Origin: Verticillium longisporum
Lineage: Eukaryota; Ascomycota; Sordariomycetes; Glomerellales; Plectosphaerellaceae
Length of the DNA stretch: 64,000 bases
NCBI GenBank assembly: GCA_019188255.1
Contig: JAETXT010000003.1
Location: forward strand, 4,278,001-4,342,000
Direction: 5' to 3'
This document shows positions 12,306 through 23,384 of the stretch, one piece after another; the first letter of the stretch is position 1, and the number at the start of each line of letters is the position of its first letter. The notes beneath the pieces were generated by a model. The model was not told the DNA's origin, ran no database searches, and worked only from the letters and a program-made list of their open reading frames with translations. The translations under genes and the position numbers were made by a program.

Positions 12306-13454
12306 ATGACGAGCATGTTCCAGCCCGCCCCGGAGCCCACGACCGAGCTCGGTCGCTACCGCGTCCTCTCGAGCACGGCCGGCGTCCGCGTTTCCCCCCT
12401 CTGCCTCGGTGCCATGTCGATCGGCGAGGCATGGAGCGAAAACATGGGCTCCATGGACAAGGAGCAGTCCTTCAAGCTCCTTGACGCCTTCCACGATGCC
12501 GGCGGCAACTTCATCGACACAGCCAACAACTACCAGAACGAGGACTCAGAAACGTTCATCGGCTCCTGGGTGAAGGAGCGCGACAACCGCGACCTCATGT
12601 TCATCGCCACCAAGTTCACCACCGACTACCGCTCTTGGGCGCTCGGCAAGGGCAAGACGGTCAACTTTAGCGGCAACCACAAGAAGTCGCTGCACATGTC
12701 GGTGCGCCTCGCTGCGCAAGCTGCAGACAGATTACATCGACCTGCTGTACGTGCACTGGTGGGACTGGACGACGTCGATCGAGGAGCTCATGGACTCGCT
12801 GCACATCCTCGTCGAGCAGGGCAAGGTCCTCTACCTCGGCGCCTCGGACACGCCGGCCTGGGTCGAGTCGTCCGCCAACACGTACGCGCGCGCCCACGGC
12901 AAGACGCCCTTCTCCATCTACCAGGGCCGGTGGAATGTGCTGCTGCGCGACTTTGAGCGCGACATCATCCCCATGGCCCACCACTTTGGCATGGCCCTCT
13001 GCCCGTGGGACGTCCTGGGCGGCGGCAAGTTCCAAAGCAAGAAGCAGATCGAGGCGCGAGCCAAGGCTGGTGAGGGCTTGCGTAGCTTTTTGGCGCCGAG
13101 CAGACGGACATTGAGCGTCGGGTCAGCGAGGCGCTCGAGGAGGTGGCTACGGAGCATGGCACCGAGTCCGTCCAGGCGATCGCGCTCGCGTACGTGCTGC
13201 AGAAGACGAGGCACGTCTTCCCCATGATTGGCGGTAGGAAGGTCGAGCACTTGAAGGACAACATCACGGCCCTCAGCATTCACTTGACCGATGAACAAAT
13301 TGCCAAGCTGGAAAGCGTCAAAGAATTTGAGCTCGGCTTCCCCACGAACATGATCGGCCAGGACGCAAGAGAGACTGGTGTGGCGCCTATGCTCGTTGGC
13401 GCCGTTGCGCCCATGGCATGGGAGCAAGCCCCGAAGCCAATCTCAAAGGCGTGA
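12306..13454 (+). CDS. Aldo-keto reductase, AAD/NorA type (two frame breaks)
   Basis: NADPH-dependent reductase of the fungal aryl-alcohol dehydrogenase/NorA group. The protein reads in three pieces. Frame one runs from 12306 to about 12708 ([14 protein letters not shown], the catalytic region [21 protein letters not shown]). Frame two runs from about 12709 to 13092 ([45 protein letters not shown]). Frame three runs from about 13093 to 13454 ([29 protein letters not shown]). The first junction lacks two bases of a VRDSLRKLQ-type sequence; the second lacks one base in a G-rich codon. All expected AKR blocks are present at about 383 residues, so this is either a very recent pseudogene or an intact gene with assembly errors. 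It is convergent with the next gene. Confidence 0.85.
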
Positions 13455-13758
13455 TGAGACTTGAAGGCAAGAAACAGGGTTTCTATGTTGACCACGCTGT
13501 GTCGGCTCAACTGATGATAGGAACAGACTCCCTAGTTAGAAGTAATGGCATCAAACTACTTGGGCACGTAGACCATTGGTTTTAAGATACCAACCAAGAG
13601 CTTTGTTCCTATGGAAAATGAGCAGGCAGGAACGTGTTTGTCTGCATAAACCTACTTGTCTATGGTCTTGAGTTTCGATCCAGAGCACCCAGTTGATAAT
13701 TTGATCCAAAGCACCCAAGTGATGATTTTAACTGTGAAGTGTCAGGACGCACTGCCCA
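13455..13758. other. Intergenic, tail-to-tail, with imperfect direct repeat
   Basis: 304 bases between convergent genes. At about 13677-13730 a ~26-base unit beginning GATCCAGAGCACCCA is repeated imperfectly in tandem. Significance unknown. Confidence 0.4.
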
Positions 13759-15290
13759 TCAAGCAACCCTTGCAGCAGGTTCCGCTCCCACCTCAATCAC
13801 ATCCTTCAAGATACTTCTCGTTGGTCCCTTTCCATTCACTCTTTTGTTTTGGACCGACCGGTTCAAGTGCGTCAACTGCATGCAGATCCCCTCCAGAGTC
13901 ATGCATCGCGCCTGGTATCCGATACCACCCTCCTCGACCGGCCTCTTTGCCGCCGAGTCGTCAATGAGGCAATTCACAGCCGCTGTGAAGCATGCTGGTT
14001 GCAGCAAGTACAGAGGATTCTTCGGCTCCCTCATGCCCAAACGGGCCAAAAATGGCAATTTCCACAGCGTCACACACCAAAGTTCGATGACCCGCGCAAT
14101 CGCCATCATTAGAACTGGCGGAGGGTATCGGACGGTCGGAAATGTGGCGGACACAGCCTTCATGGCGGTGTAAAAGTCATCGAAGCGCAAGGGGGGTCCC
14201 GCATCGGTGACAAGAAAGGGCCGACCAGCAATACGTGCCTTGTCCACATGGGGTCCCAGCAATGCGGCTTCGAGCAGTAAATGAGCGAGGGAGACGTTGC
14301 TTGCGTGAGCCCAGTTTTGTACCCAAGGAGCTGTGCAGGTAGGAAGGGTAGCAAGTTTCAATGTGGCACTAACGAGGAAGTCACCCGCGCCGCCATATAT
14401 GCTGTTGCCAGGTCGGATGGCACCAGTACGCAGGCCCGAAACAGGGGAGTCGGCTGCGCAGACAAGACGTTCAGCCTCGGCTTTGCTACGCGCATAGTTG
14501 GAGGGAAAGTCTTCGCGCGCTCGCAATGGGGCAGAGAAGTCGTCCTCAGTCATCGTCTGAACAATGTTTGTCGGCCAACGTCGCCACAACGGGCTGAACC
14601 AGGTCACGGGACGGAGTGCCACAGAGCAGGACGAGGTGAAGATGAAGATGTCGGCTCCAGCGCTTTTCGCAGCAGAAAGTACATTGGCGGTCCCGCCGAC
14701 GTTGACACGGGCATGGCGGTGGTACACCAAGGGATGACGTTCTGAAGGACGGATGGCGGCGGCAGTATGAAAGACGGTTAAGGGGAGCTTGGCAGAAGTT
14801 GCTTGCCACGGCTTGTTAAATGCGGCAATAGTAGAGGCTTCAGACGAGATGTCGGTTTGGGCAAATTCCACCTCTCTGGCCAGAGGGGTCTGGAGTTCGT
14901 CCCGTGTTGGTGGAACAAAGTCGATGATACGAATTGACGATGGCGCCTGACCGCGTTGTAGGAGCTGAAGTACAATTTGGCCACCGACCAAGCCTATAGC
15001 TTGTCAGTTTGCTGATGCAAGAACGACATGGGGTTAGAATGCTATTGACCTGAGCCTCCAACAACGATATAGCGCCTTGCAAGCTTGGGTGGAAGATGCG
15101 GGCCCCAGTCGCAAGGTTGTTTCTCCATCCTTTGATAGGTTTCCTTCGTTAATTCTGCGCGCCATGGGCTATCTGTTGCATGCTTTAGAGCTTCGGGAGG
15201 CGTCGTGGCCATGCCTCGATTGACTTTCCATACCCACAGGGCCATGGCGATGGCCCATAAGGGAAAAGCTAACGTAACGGTCATCGCCAT
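13759..15290 (-). CDS. Membrane-anchored 3-beta-HSD / Erg26-like dehydrogenase
   Basis: 491 residues from two exons (15290-15050 and 14993-13759). The intron 15049-14994 has a weak GTCAAT donor and a CTATAG acceptor; splicing restores the NAD-binding motif VVGGSGLVGG. The N-terminus (about residues 5-22) is a hydrophobic anchor. The extended-SDR Rossmann domain follows, with VFHTAAAIRP, NVGGTANVL and the catalytic Tyr/Lys pair in SNYARSKAEAERL. A second hydrophobic stretch lies near PPPVLMMAIARVIELWCVTLW. This order matches sterol C-3 dehydrogenase/C-4 decarboxylases (Erg26) and their relatives, but it is divergent, so it may act on another sterol or terpenoid and need not be the housekeeping Erg26. 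Confidence 0.8.
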
Positions 15291-18200
15291 GGTAGAGGTG
15301 AGGTGCTGGATGGCTCACTTCAGGCTGTCGATTGCTCTTGGAAAGACAGCGTCCAAGCACGCGGCTCCTGCCAGGCTGATGGCTGCATAGGATTTTTAAG
15401 TAAAGAGGGCATGGATATCGTCATTTTTTTTTAGAGTTCTGTCTGCCCCTGTCATCGGTGGAGTCACCATGGCGACCTCCAACTTTTGGACAAGGGCGAA
15501 GGGTGTTCATGGTGAGGTGCAACGAAGATGTCCATTCTCTTATTCATATCCTGAGGACTCGTCGCCGCCCATGAGGATGCGGCATATCTCTCCGAGCAAG
15601 TCAAACGAAGGCGATATCGCAATGTGGTAGACGAGAGGTGCTTTTGTCGGGTCGCAACAGATTTTTGAGCGACCCCTTGTCTTTTTGAGACGAAACACGG
15701 TTCGGCAGATGAAGGAATGTCAACGAGGGGTCAGCCACACTTGGGGTGGTTGTGCTCAAGCCACACGTTTTATGGAATCGAGTCGGATGAGGGAGGCGTC
15801 AGTCAATTGATACAGATTCGGGGTAACGCTTTGTTCGGGTACCTCAGGATGCAGATGTAGGTGCCTGGATACGAGGCAGCCAGCACACCACCTCATCGCG
15901 AGGAAAAGTCAATGGCGAATGGTGTGTGGTATGGTGACGAAGACTCGGATTGGAGAGCGGGGGATCGTCGCTGAAGGTGCCGAGATCTGGTGGGTGGTGG
16001 GTGCAGGTGGTTGGGAGGAGGGGAGGTGCTACAAGTAGGTTAGCGGATGCACGGCACGGCCTTGGTACATACAATACAGGGAAGACTTGGTGCACAGGGC
16101 ATTGTACAGAATGCCATGCCGCCTAAAGCCCGGGCCTCTCGTTGTCCCATCACGCTGTCGCCTCCGAGGAATTGAAGGCCCCGGTGCGCAATCAGCCAGC
16201 GGACATGTCTAAAGAAATGGAACTCGTTCGTGACGATCCTCTTCGGGTTGCTCAATGAGGCGAGGCGGCGGTAAGCCAAGCCAAGACAGGCCGCACTCGA
16301 ATCAGACCATAGGTCCTGTAGGCGGCAGTGCTGCATCGCCAAGGGGGTTGTTGTTGCCCGAACCCGCAGGTGTACCTATCTATCGCTGCCCTGGGCCTCT
16401 GAACAGCCGCGGGCGACGGAAAGAGAGGGGTTGGTGGGCATGGAGCTAGCTCTGCAAGCTCTTCAGCGTGACAGGCCCAACCCGAGAAGCCAAGGCGTGG
16501 CGCCAGACCACAGACAGAGACTTACTGAGGGACGGCTTGCGCGCTAAGGAAAACGGCGGGATGACGGGTGCCAGGCGGGCAGTGGTGACGACGAGCTGGG
16601 AGTGTTGAGCGAATCCATGACTCGAAGGCCATCGTGGTACCAGCAAGCCCGAAGGTTCAGCTGCACCCAGGTCTACAAGTACGCGACCAAAGACAACAAG
16701 AGGCGCTCACAAAGGCTTGGTCGGTGTTCGGTCTGGAATTTCGGTGGCCGCGTGGTCATCCAAAGGGACAGCTTGTGGGGAATGATTGGTGGACAGGGGC
16801 CGTGAGTTGAGGAATATCGGCCGACCATCCGTTGCAACCTCAATAGACCCCTCGCTGCCTGGGGGTTGTCCAAGGGAGCAGGGCTAGGATTCTCAGAGTG
16901 GTGGAGTTTGCCTGTCATGTGGAGCAGGCCCAAGTCGATGACATGTGCCACGATGGTCAGGGCAACCCAAGTGTCTGCTCGTTTGCGATAAGGTCTTGGC
17001 TTGCAAAGAACAACAGAAAGCGTCGATTGGAAGTTGACGATTACGGGCATGCAATGGAAACGGGAAAGGTCGAGAGCTTGACAATTTGATGGACCAAGGG
17101 AGCGCAGGTTCGCGTGGCAGACTTGGACGGAGGCGGATGGGTGGTGTTTCAACAAAAGATGAGACGCGGCGAGATGAGGGCGCGGTGGGTGGCCTGGTCT
17201 GGTGTGATTGCGCCAGGAAGGGGTGTGGCAGGGAGATGCAGGCGAATGAATGCCCTGGAGGGGAAGCTCCTCGTCTACCTAGGTAGATTAGCCAGGTCCC
17301 CAGGTCTCCGGGGCACCAGGGCGCCAGGGCATGCCCGAGACAGTCGTCCCCGGCAACAGCGAACGGCTGACCGGTTTGACGGACACAGCAGACGTAACGG
17401 GCAACTGTGTGTGTGCTAGGGGTACCTAGAGCGTCGCGCGTGGAGGGGCTCAAAACTGTGGCTGGAGCTGTCTGGAAGCGGCATAGCGCTGCGAGGAATG
17501 TGAGTCTCTGAGATTTGACGAGCAACATCTGCTGAGGGCGCCGAGACGGAAAGTCCGGGGGGGTTGCAAATGGCAAATGCGACCCGAAATGAGAGCAATC
17601 TGTGCTGGTTTATCTGACGCACAATGTCAAAATCACTGCAATCAGTCATGACTGGAATGGAACATGTCGTGGGCTTCGGAGAAGCGGAGCGAGGAGGGGT
17701 TTTGTCTGCAAATTCCTCGTCTGCTTGTCTCCCACATGGCAGGGCTTTGACGAGACGAGACACCCCCAAAGCGAAACCAGACGTGCCGGGTAGTGCGACT
17801 GTCAAGCGACAGTGCTGCCTCGGACGTCATGGTGCACAGGGCTTCAAAGTACCGCAAACAGGAGGCCACCCGTTTGAATGGGCGCACAGAGCAATCGACC
17901 AATGCCGTATCATGCTGTAGAGGGTCAATTGATGAAAGCACGACCAGATGATCATAATCATGATCACGATCATGACGGTCAAAAAGTCTTGGGGGTAGAT
18001 GATGCCAAGTGCACCCAAGAAGCGGTACGTACCTGAGGAACCCCGGTCGGATCCTCCACCCGCTGCCGCCTTGCCGAGTGCGTCGTAGCGTGGAGCTCAG
18101 TAGTGGAGCGCCGCCACACCCGGTGTTCATGTCTCTCGTCCGGACGCGACTTCCTGCCGATTTTCCAGCGTCCCTCGCTCCTAATTCCGTGCTGTTTGCG

Positions 18201-18632
18201 AGGGCGTGGGAGGAAGGACCACCTCCCCATGCGCGCGGGCGGACAGGGAAGGAGAAACCGTTGCCCCATCTCGCCTTCCTGCCAAGGTTTCCAAGCACCG
18301 AGCTCTGGCTCTGAACCCAACCGCCTAGAGCCTAGCGTCCACTGGTCTACGGAAGCAGGCGCACACATGGTGTAGGAGGGTGCAAGGAAGCCATCGCCCA
18401 CCTGCCTGCCGCTGTTTCATAAACATCGTGACCCCCGTCCCCTCTGCCTCACACCTCTCCCTCGCCCTCCTCAGAAACACCATCCACCGCTGTCTTCCTC
18501 TCCACGGCATCATACGCACAGCATCACGATTTCCGTCTTATCGCAATAGCTTTTCGAGACAGCTTACTACTTCCAACGTCTACCTCGCCCTGTTCAAGTC
18601 CCAACAACTTTCCCAACTCAAAAGCCGTAAAC
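15291..18632. other. 3.3-kb gene-poor interval
   Basis: Lies between the dehydrogenase and the surface-protein gene, which both point away from it, so it holds both upstream regions. It contains several long but unbiased open frames on the minus strand (16893-17576, 17642-18298) with no recognisable domain, CCTAGGTA-type palindromes near 17275-17285 and an ATCAT/ATGAT-rich patch near 17948-17975. I cannot support a gene here. A long regulatory region or a non-coding transcript is possible. Confidence 0.4.
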
Positions 18633-19363
18633 ATGCGCGTCGCCACCACTTTCGCCCTGGCCCTCTCGGCCGCCGCCACTCTTGTCTCTGCCCAACGCAA
18701 GGTCTACAACGCTTCTGACCTCAACGACATCAACAACATCTCTGACAACGAGCGTGGTATGTTTCACTGCATGTCGCATCCTTGTCCTGTTATCCACTAA
18801 CAAATGTCAGCTTCCTGGTGCAGTGGCCAGCGCAACGTCTGTGACGAGCTTTGCAACCCTGCTCCTACCAACAATTGCGACTACGTAAGCCACCACTCAC
18901 CCTCTGCCATTTCTTGCGTCCACTAACATGATTCCAGCAAACACTTCAGTACGAGTGCCTTTGCAGCAACGGTACTGCACCCGGCCTCCAGTACTACAGC
19001 GACAGTCTGCCCACCTACATTTGCAACCGCGTCTTCTCCGAGTGCAACGCTGCTGCTGTTGGCAACGCCAACGCGCAGAGGACCTGTCTCCAGCAGCGAG
19101 ACTCTGTCTGCGGCGCCGACGCCCTCCAGAACGCCTTTGCTAACGCCGGCAAGAGCGCGTCCACGACCACCACCGCATCGGCCTCGGCCTCTACCGCTGC
19201 CTCGCAGACTAGCTCCGTCGCCACCGACGCTGCTACCACGGCTGGCAGCGCCGATGGTGCCTCGGAGACGACCACCACTGGTGACAGCTTCGCCGCTCCT
19301 ACGGCTGCGCCCATGTTTGGTGCCGCTGCCATCGCTGTCGCCGCGTTGGCTTACGTGGTCTAA
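18633..19363 (+). CDS. Cys-rich GPI-anchored-type cell-surface protein
   Basis: 207 residues from three exons: 18633-18756, 18811-18884 and 18938-19363. The introns are 18757-18810 (GTATGT, GTCAG; CACTAAC branch) and 18885-18937 (GTAAGC, CCAG; CACTAAC branch). A signal peptide (about residues 1-20, ending TLVSAQ) precedes a domain of about 110 residues with ten cysteines, including WCSGQRNVC, CNPAPTNNC and YECLCSNGTAP. The spacing resembles the fungal DUF7707 pattern. A Ser/Thr/Ala-rich stalk follows, then a hydrophobic tail (AAAIAVAALAYVV) with no charged residue after it, as in GPI-anchor signals. Probably a cell-wall or plasma-membrane surface protein; role unknown. Confidence 0.85.
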
Positions 19364-19985
19364 GTCTACGTGCCTGCATAGATGCGCTCTTTTCGCTTCT
19401 CTGTATTAAGCATTCCGACTTATGCCCCTTTGTTGGCTGCGCCGGCCTTCTGCGACAGAACAATGTCGCCCTTAATGAACAACGACTTTGAAGATGGTGG
19501 ATGGTATGAAGGATGGATATTCCCCGCTGCGCAAGGGAAGGGACGGTTTCCTGCCATGATTTGGAGGTGTTTTGGCGCATGTCCTTCGAGCCGGCAAGCA
19601 ATCGTCCCCCCCTTGCGAATTGAATTGATTTGATTTGAATTAATGAGAAAATTACCCTGTCGCTCGACTTGATTCATGCTTCCGTGACATGATGCGGTCG
19701 CAGACGGACCGAGCCGCCGCAACCCGCGTTCAAAGCCACGACAAAAGAACAAAGATTATGTTTTTCACGAGTGCCTCTGACACAAGGTCGATGCGCGCCA
19801 ACAAGATGGTATTGCTGTTGCACAGTATGATGCTTGTCCATATTACTTGGCCTCTGTGTTGGCAAAAGAGGTCAACACAAATACCGGCTTGCCTCTTCAA
19901 TGAAGGCAAGTCAATTGAACAACTCAAAATCGTGAAAGGTATACGCCAACTGTTCTCTCCTCTTTCCGCGCTTGCCTTATTCGCC
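19364..19985. other. Intergenic / amidoligase upstream region
   Basis: 622 bases between two plus-strand genes. The downstream reading frame is open back to an ATG at 19689, but codon use there is unlike coding sequence, so I treat it as leader. No other feature seen. Confidence 0.45.
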
Positions 19986-21767
19986 ATGCGCTCGCCTTCC
20001 TCGTCGACGACGGTGCGAGCACCCAACGATCCCGCCCCAGCAAGTGAGAATCCGACAACAGCTTCATTGCGCGTGTCTTTTGGCATCGAGCTAGAGTTTT
20101 TCCTCGCGTGGACCTACGAGGGTGAGGCGGATCCAGATGAAGATATCGCCCACGAACTCGCTCCTCTTCTGCGAGTTCCCAGAGACCTCGAGCAAGGTTC
20201 TATGCAAACTGACGTCCCTCTTTACAAACGTACCCCTCTGTCGTATTGTAAGGAACTTTTACGAGAAACTTTGGCCAGAGCTGGCGTTCCATGCCGCCTC
20301 TGGGACACGAGTCTATATCCTCCAGATTCAATACAGAAACGACAGGTAGAATGCAACAACACGGAGTATACCTCATTCAATATCATTGGGGAAAGCACGC
20401 TGAAAGAATTTGAGAACATGGATGGCTATCGAGTGGTTGGCGTCGAGCTTGTAAGTCCTGCTATGTACGACCGCGAGAATAGCTTTGACCTGATCCGCCT
20501 TGCAGTCTCTACCCTCACCACGAACTTTCGATGTCGTGTAAATCAATCGTGCGGCTTTCATGTGCACGTCGGTGCCGGGAGAGAGAAGCGCATCGATCCC
20601 AGGACTCTCCGACGGTTCGGTGCCCTCATCTGGGCCGCAAGTCCGCTCCTGAGCCAACTCCATGCACCAGACAGGGCTGTTCATGAGTGGTCACAGAATG
20701 TAAGAGACTGCTTAGGCACTGACATCAGCCGAGCCAACGGATCTGCCGCTTCTTTGTGGCGTTCTGAGTTCTGCTTCGATGTGGATGACGCGGAGACTAT
20801 ACGAATTACAAGGGTTTGTGCTAGAGATCGATGGCTTGGGGAAACTTTTGAAGCTGAAGATAAACAAGATGGGGGGCTATGTCCCTCGGACATAGCAGCG
20901 AGCGAGATGGGGGAACCAGGACGGCACTGGCAGGACACGCTGTTCATGAACCCAAAACCAGCCAACGCAGAAGACCTGTCGCATCGAGATCCCCCTAACA
21001 TCGACTATAAATACCCAAATTCCAAACCGCGAGTCTCCATGTTACCACCACGACTCGATGCCTCTATTCCTCCCCGCCCCCGCCATCCCCCCTTCAAAAG
21101 ACGAATCGCCCATGTTCCCCTTCGTTCACCGCCTCAGCGGAACCCAAACGTCATCGCACGTGCTGAACCCTGGATTGACGCCTTCTATGCGTCCATGCCA
21201 CAAAATATGGAGCGTCCCACGCGTCGCGACGTTATGTCCGGCGTCCGCGAGATCCTCTCTGCTGATCTAGTTGGCGGGCTCGTCGGTCGTCTTTACGGCG
21301 ACGTCTACAAGCACACGGCATACAACTTTATGAATTACTCACTCGAAGCTTACAGAACGCTCGTTCCCGATAACCCCACGACCATTGAGCTGCGCGAGGC
21401 CGGTGGCACTCTCGACCCCGCGTGGATATGCGTCTGGGCCAAGATTGTGTGCCGGCTGCTCGAATGGAGCCGGGACGCGTGTGATGCGGACTTTTTCCGA
21501 GTCGTGAGGCTTCTCGCATGGGCGCAGGAAGAAGGAGGCCATTACGATATCGTCGACTTCTTGGTAGATTTGAACCTGCTCGCTGAGGCACGGTACTGCG
21601 AGGGGAGACTCGAACGCGGAGCAGAGGCGTGGTTTGAGTGTTTGCTATTCGCGCCGACAAACGAGGAGCGAGCTGAGAACAAAAGGCGGGAGAAGGAGGA
21701 GCAAACGCGTCTGAGGCATGATGGCTCTCCAGGGTCAGCTTCCTCAATGTACGCATCTCCTGCCTGA
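19986..21767 (+). CDS. Amidoligase-like protein
   Basis: 593 residues in one exon from the ATG at 19986 (MRSPSSS). The frame is open to 19689, so the true start is uncertain. The fold marks are those of fungal amidoligase-family proteins related to glutamate-cysteine ligase and glutamine synthetase: SFGIELEFFLAW near residue 32, VGVELVSPAM near 153, SCGFHVHVGAG near 188 and TLRRFGALIWA near 205. The acidic residues and the HVH pair are the expected ATP/metal ligands. A divergent insert of about 150 residues, rich in Pro and Arg, separates this core from a C-terminal helical region containing LVGRLYGDVYKHTAYNF. The family joins amino groups to carboxyl groups; its substrates in fungi are unknown. 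No partner gene is next to it. Confidence 0.75.
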   Translation: MRSPSSSTTVRAPNDPAPASENPTTASLRVSFGIELEFFLAWTYEGEADPDEDIAHELAPLLRVPRDLEQGSMQTDVPLYKRTPLSYCKELLRETLARAGVPCRLWDTSLYPPDSIQKRQVECNNTEYTSFNIIGESTLKEFENMDGYRVVGVELVSPAMYDRENSFDLIRLAVSTLTTNFRCRVNQSCGFHVHVGAGREKRIDPRTLRRFGALIWAASPLLSQLHAPDRAVHEWSQNVRDCLGTDISRANGSAASLWRSEFCFDVDDAETIRITRVCARDRWLGETFEAEDKQDGGLCPSDIAASEMGEPGRHWQDTLFMNPKPANAEDLSHRDPPNIDYKYPNSKPRVSMLPPRLDASIPPRPRHPPFKRRIAHVPLRSPPQRNPNVIARAEPWIDAFYASMPQNMERPTRRDVMSGVREILSADLVGGLVGRLYGDVYKHTAYNFMNYSLEAYRTLVPDNPTTIELREAGGTLDPAWICVWAKIVCRLLEWSRDACDADFFRVVRLLAWAQEEGGHYDIVDFLVDLNLLAEARYCEGRLERGAEAWFECLLFAPTNEERAENKRREKEEQTRLRHDGSPGSASSMYASPA

Positions 21768-22529
21768 ACAAATTATATGTATTGGTACGACGGGTATACA
21801 TGTCAATGGAGGAGCAAAAGCATGAGGAGAGAGACATGGATTTGAGACGTTGATTTATTGGCCGTGTTCGTACTAGTTGGAGGCTGCTTTGTTCTCAGAG
21901 TGTTTTGAATTCTGCTTTCTGGAGTGGAGAGCTCAAGTACTTGGTGTTTAGTGGCAGGGCCCCGAACAATCTTGACAGCGTTATGGAATTAGAGATATGA
22001 GTCCTCCAGCAACATGGAAATAGTCCTGAAGGAGTTATTAGGGCCCTAGAAAACCGCACCTTGGGTAGAGGATAACGTTGTTAAAAAAAAAATAAAAAAA
22101 AAACCGCCATGACACCGTAGACGAAGATACTTTTGAACATTTAGGTCTAGTCTATTCTTGTGATGTGTATTAACGGCTGATACAGGCACATCTAGGTAGA
22201 GTCTATTATCATGGTGTGTTGTCAGTGGATGATACAGGCAGCAACAGGGCAATAAGATACGCCACCAACGCCACCCCCAGACTTGTGGCTGAGCCTGACT
22301 CAACCCCCTTATCAAATAAACCCCGCCTACACCCCTCCATCCTTTACCATCGCACACAATCATCAAAGAACCTCGACATTCACGACATCTGCGCCTCCCT
22401 CGCACCCTACTCGTTCAAGAACGTACACAAACCCCGTCAAACCTATACACGCATCAAACACAACCCAGCTCAATCACTTTCCGACCGACCGCCGTGCCCT
22501 TGCGCAACGTCCCCCACAAACCACCTCTA
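21768..22529. other. Intergenic / eIF1 leader region
   Basis: 762 bases. It contains an A-rich tract at 22082-22103, an imperfect direct repeat (listed separately) and a C-rich, G-poor leader from about 22300 to 22529, typical of highly expressed translation genes. No separate gene supported. Confidence 0.5.
22141..22240 (+). repeat. Imperfect ~50-bp direct duplication
   Basis: Two adjacent copies share TCTATT, a GTGTGTT/GTGTATT core and the end GATACAGGCA (near 22179-22188 and 22230-22239). They are degenerate. Origin unknown. Confidence 0.45.
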
Positions 22530-23003
22530 ATGACGACCATCGAGAACCTCAAGACCATCGACCCCTTCGCGGATGCGGACGAGGGCGACACCAACGACGC
22601 CGCTGCCACCAAGCAGAGCCAGAGCTACATTCACATCCGTATCCAGCAGCGCAATGGACGCAAGACTCTCACCACCATCCAGGGCCTTCCCCGCCGCTTC
22701 GACCAGAAGAAGATTCTCAAGGTGATCAAGAAGAAGTTTGCGTGCAACGGTACCATCGTTGAGGACTCAGAGATGGGTGATGTCATCCAGCTTCAGGGTA
22801 TGTGACACTTCAAAATGAGGACGCCGAACGAGAGAGAGCGCGTGTTGACCAAATTTGCCAGGCGACCAGCGTAAGGCTATTCACGAATTCCTCATCGACA
22901 AGAAGGAGGGTCTGGAGATGGATGCCAAGGTTCGAAAAGCCCCTCACGCGTTGCCATGACTATACTGACGAATTCATAGATTATCAAGGTCCACGGCTTC
23001 TGA
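22530..23003 (+). CDS. SUI1: Translation initiation factor eIF1 (SUI1)
   Basis: 119 residues from three exons: 22530-22797, 22862-22929 and 22980-23003. The introns are 22798-22861 (GTATGT, GCCAG) and 22930-22979 (GTTCGA, CATAG). eIF1 binds the 40S subunit near the P site and enforces AUG selection. The sequence has the acidic N-terminal tail (MTTIENLKTIDPFADADEG), the SUI1 core YIHIRIQQRNGRKTLTTIQG, KKFACNGTIVED and the ending IIKVHGF, which is the conserved C-terminus of the family. The last exon is only 24 bases long, so a reading frame ended at the second exon would lose the universally conserved tail. Confidence 0.96.
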
Positions 23004-23384
23004 GGAGCTCGCGCCTCGGAACACATCTACCGCTCGCTCCGCTCAAGTGCCGACTCCCCGCCCGAACCTGGAGATCTGTCATCAGCGCGATGCCATCAGT
23101 TCGCAGATTCGAGGGGCCGGAGGCCTGGGCGGAGTTGGAGATACCCATACTTTCTGTCTTTTCGGCGCCGTTCATTCGGAGTGTTGCTACATATGTCTTA
23201 GATTGATTGCATGGGTCCTGCCCAGCCGTCATCAACTTCGCTAGCATGCTGATGCTGAAAAGTCGTTAAACTTAAAAATTCACATGCTCTTGAGTGAACT
23301 CGTAAAGTCAAATTTGAAAACAACATGGCCATTATCCGGTCGGGGTATATTCTATGCATGCAGCCGTCATATCTCGCCCATGGC
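23004..23384. other. Intergenic, tail-to-tail
   Basis: 381 bases between the convergent eIF1 and SIL1 genes. Nothing recognised. Confidence 0.5.

Noticed and set aside
4724..15290. Possible secondary-metabolite cluster (four redox or cupin genes near each other)
   Set aside because: No backbone synthase, transporter or pathway regulator is present, and unrelated genes plus a repeat lie between them.
16893..18298. Minus-strand frames of 227 and 218 codons in the gene-poor interval
   Set aside because: No codon bias, no recognisable domain, no supporting splice structure.
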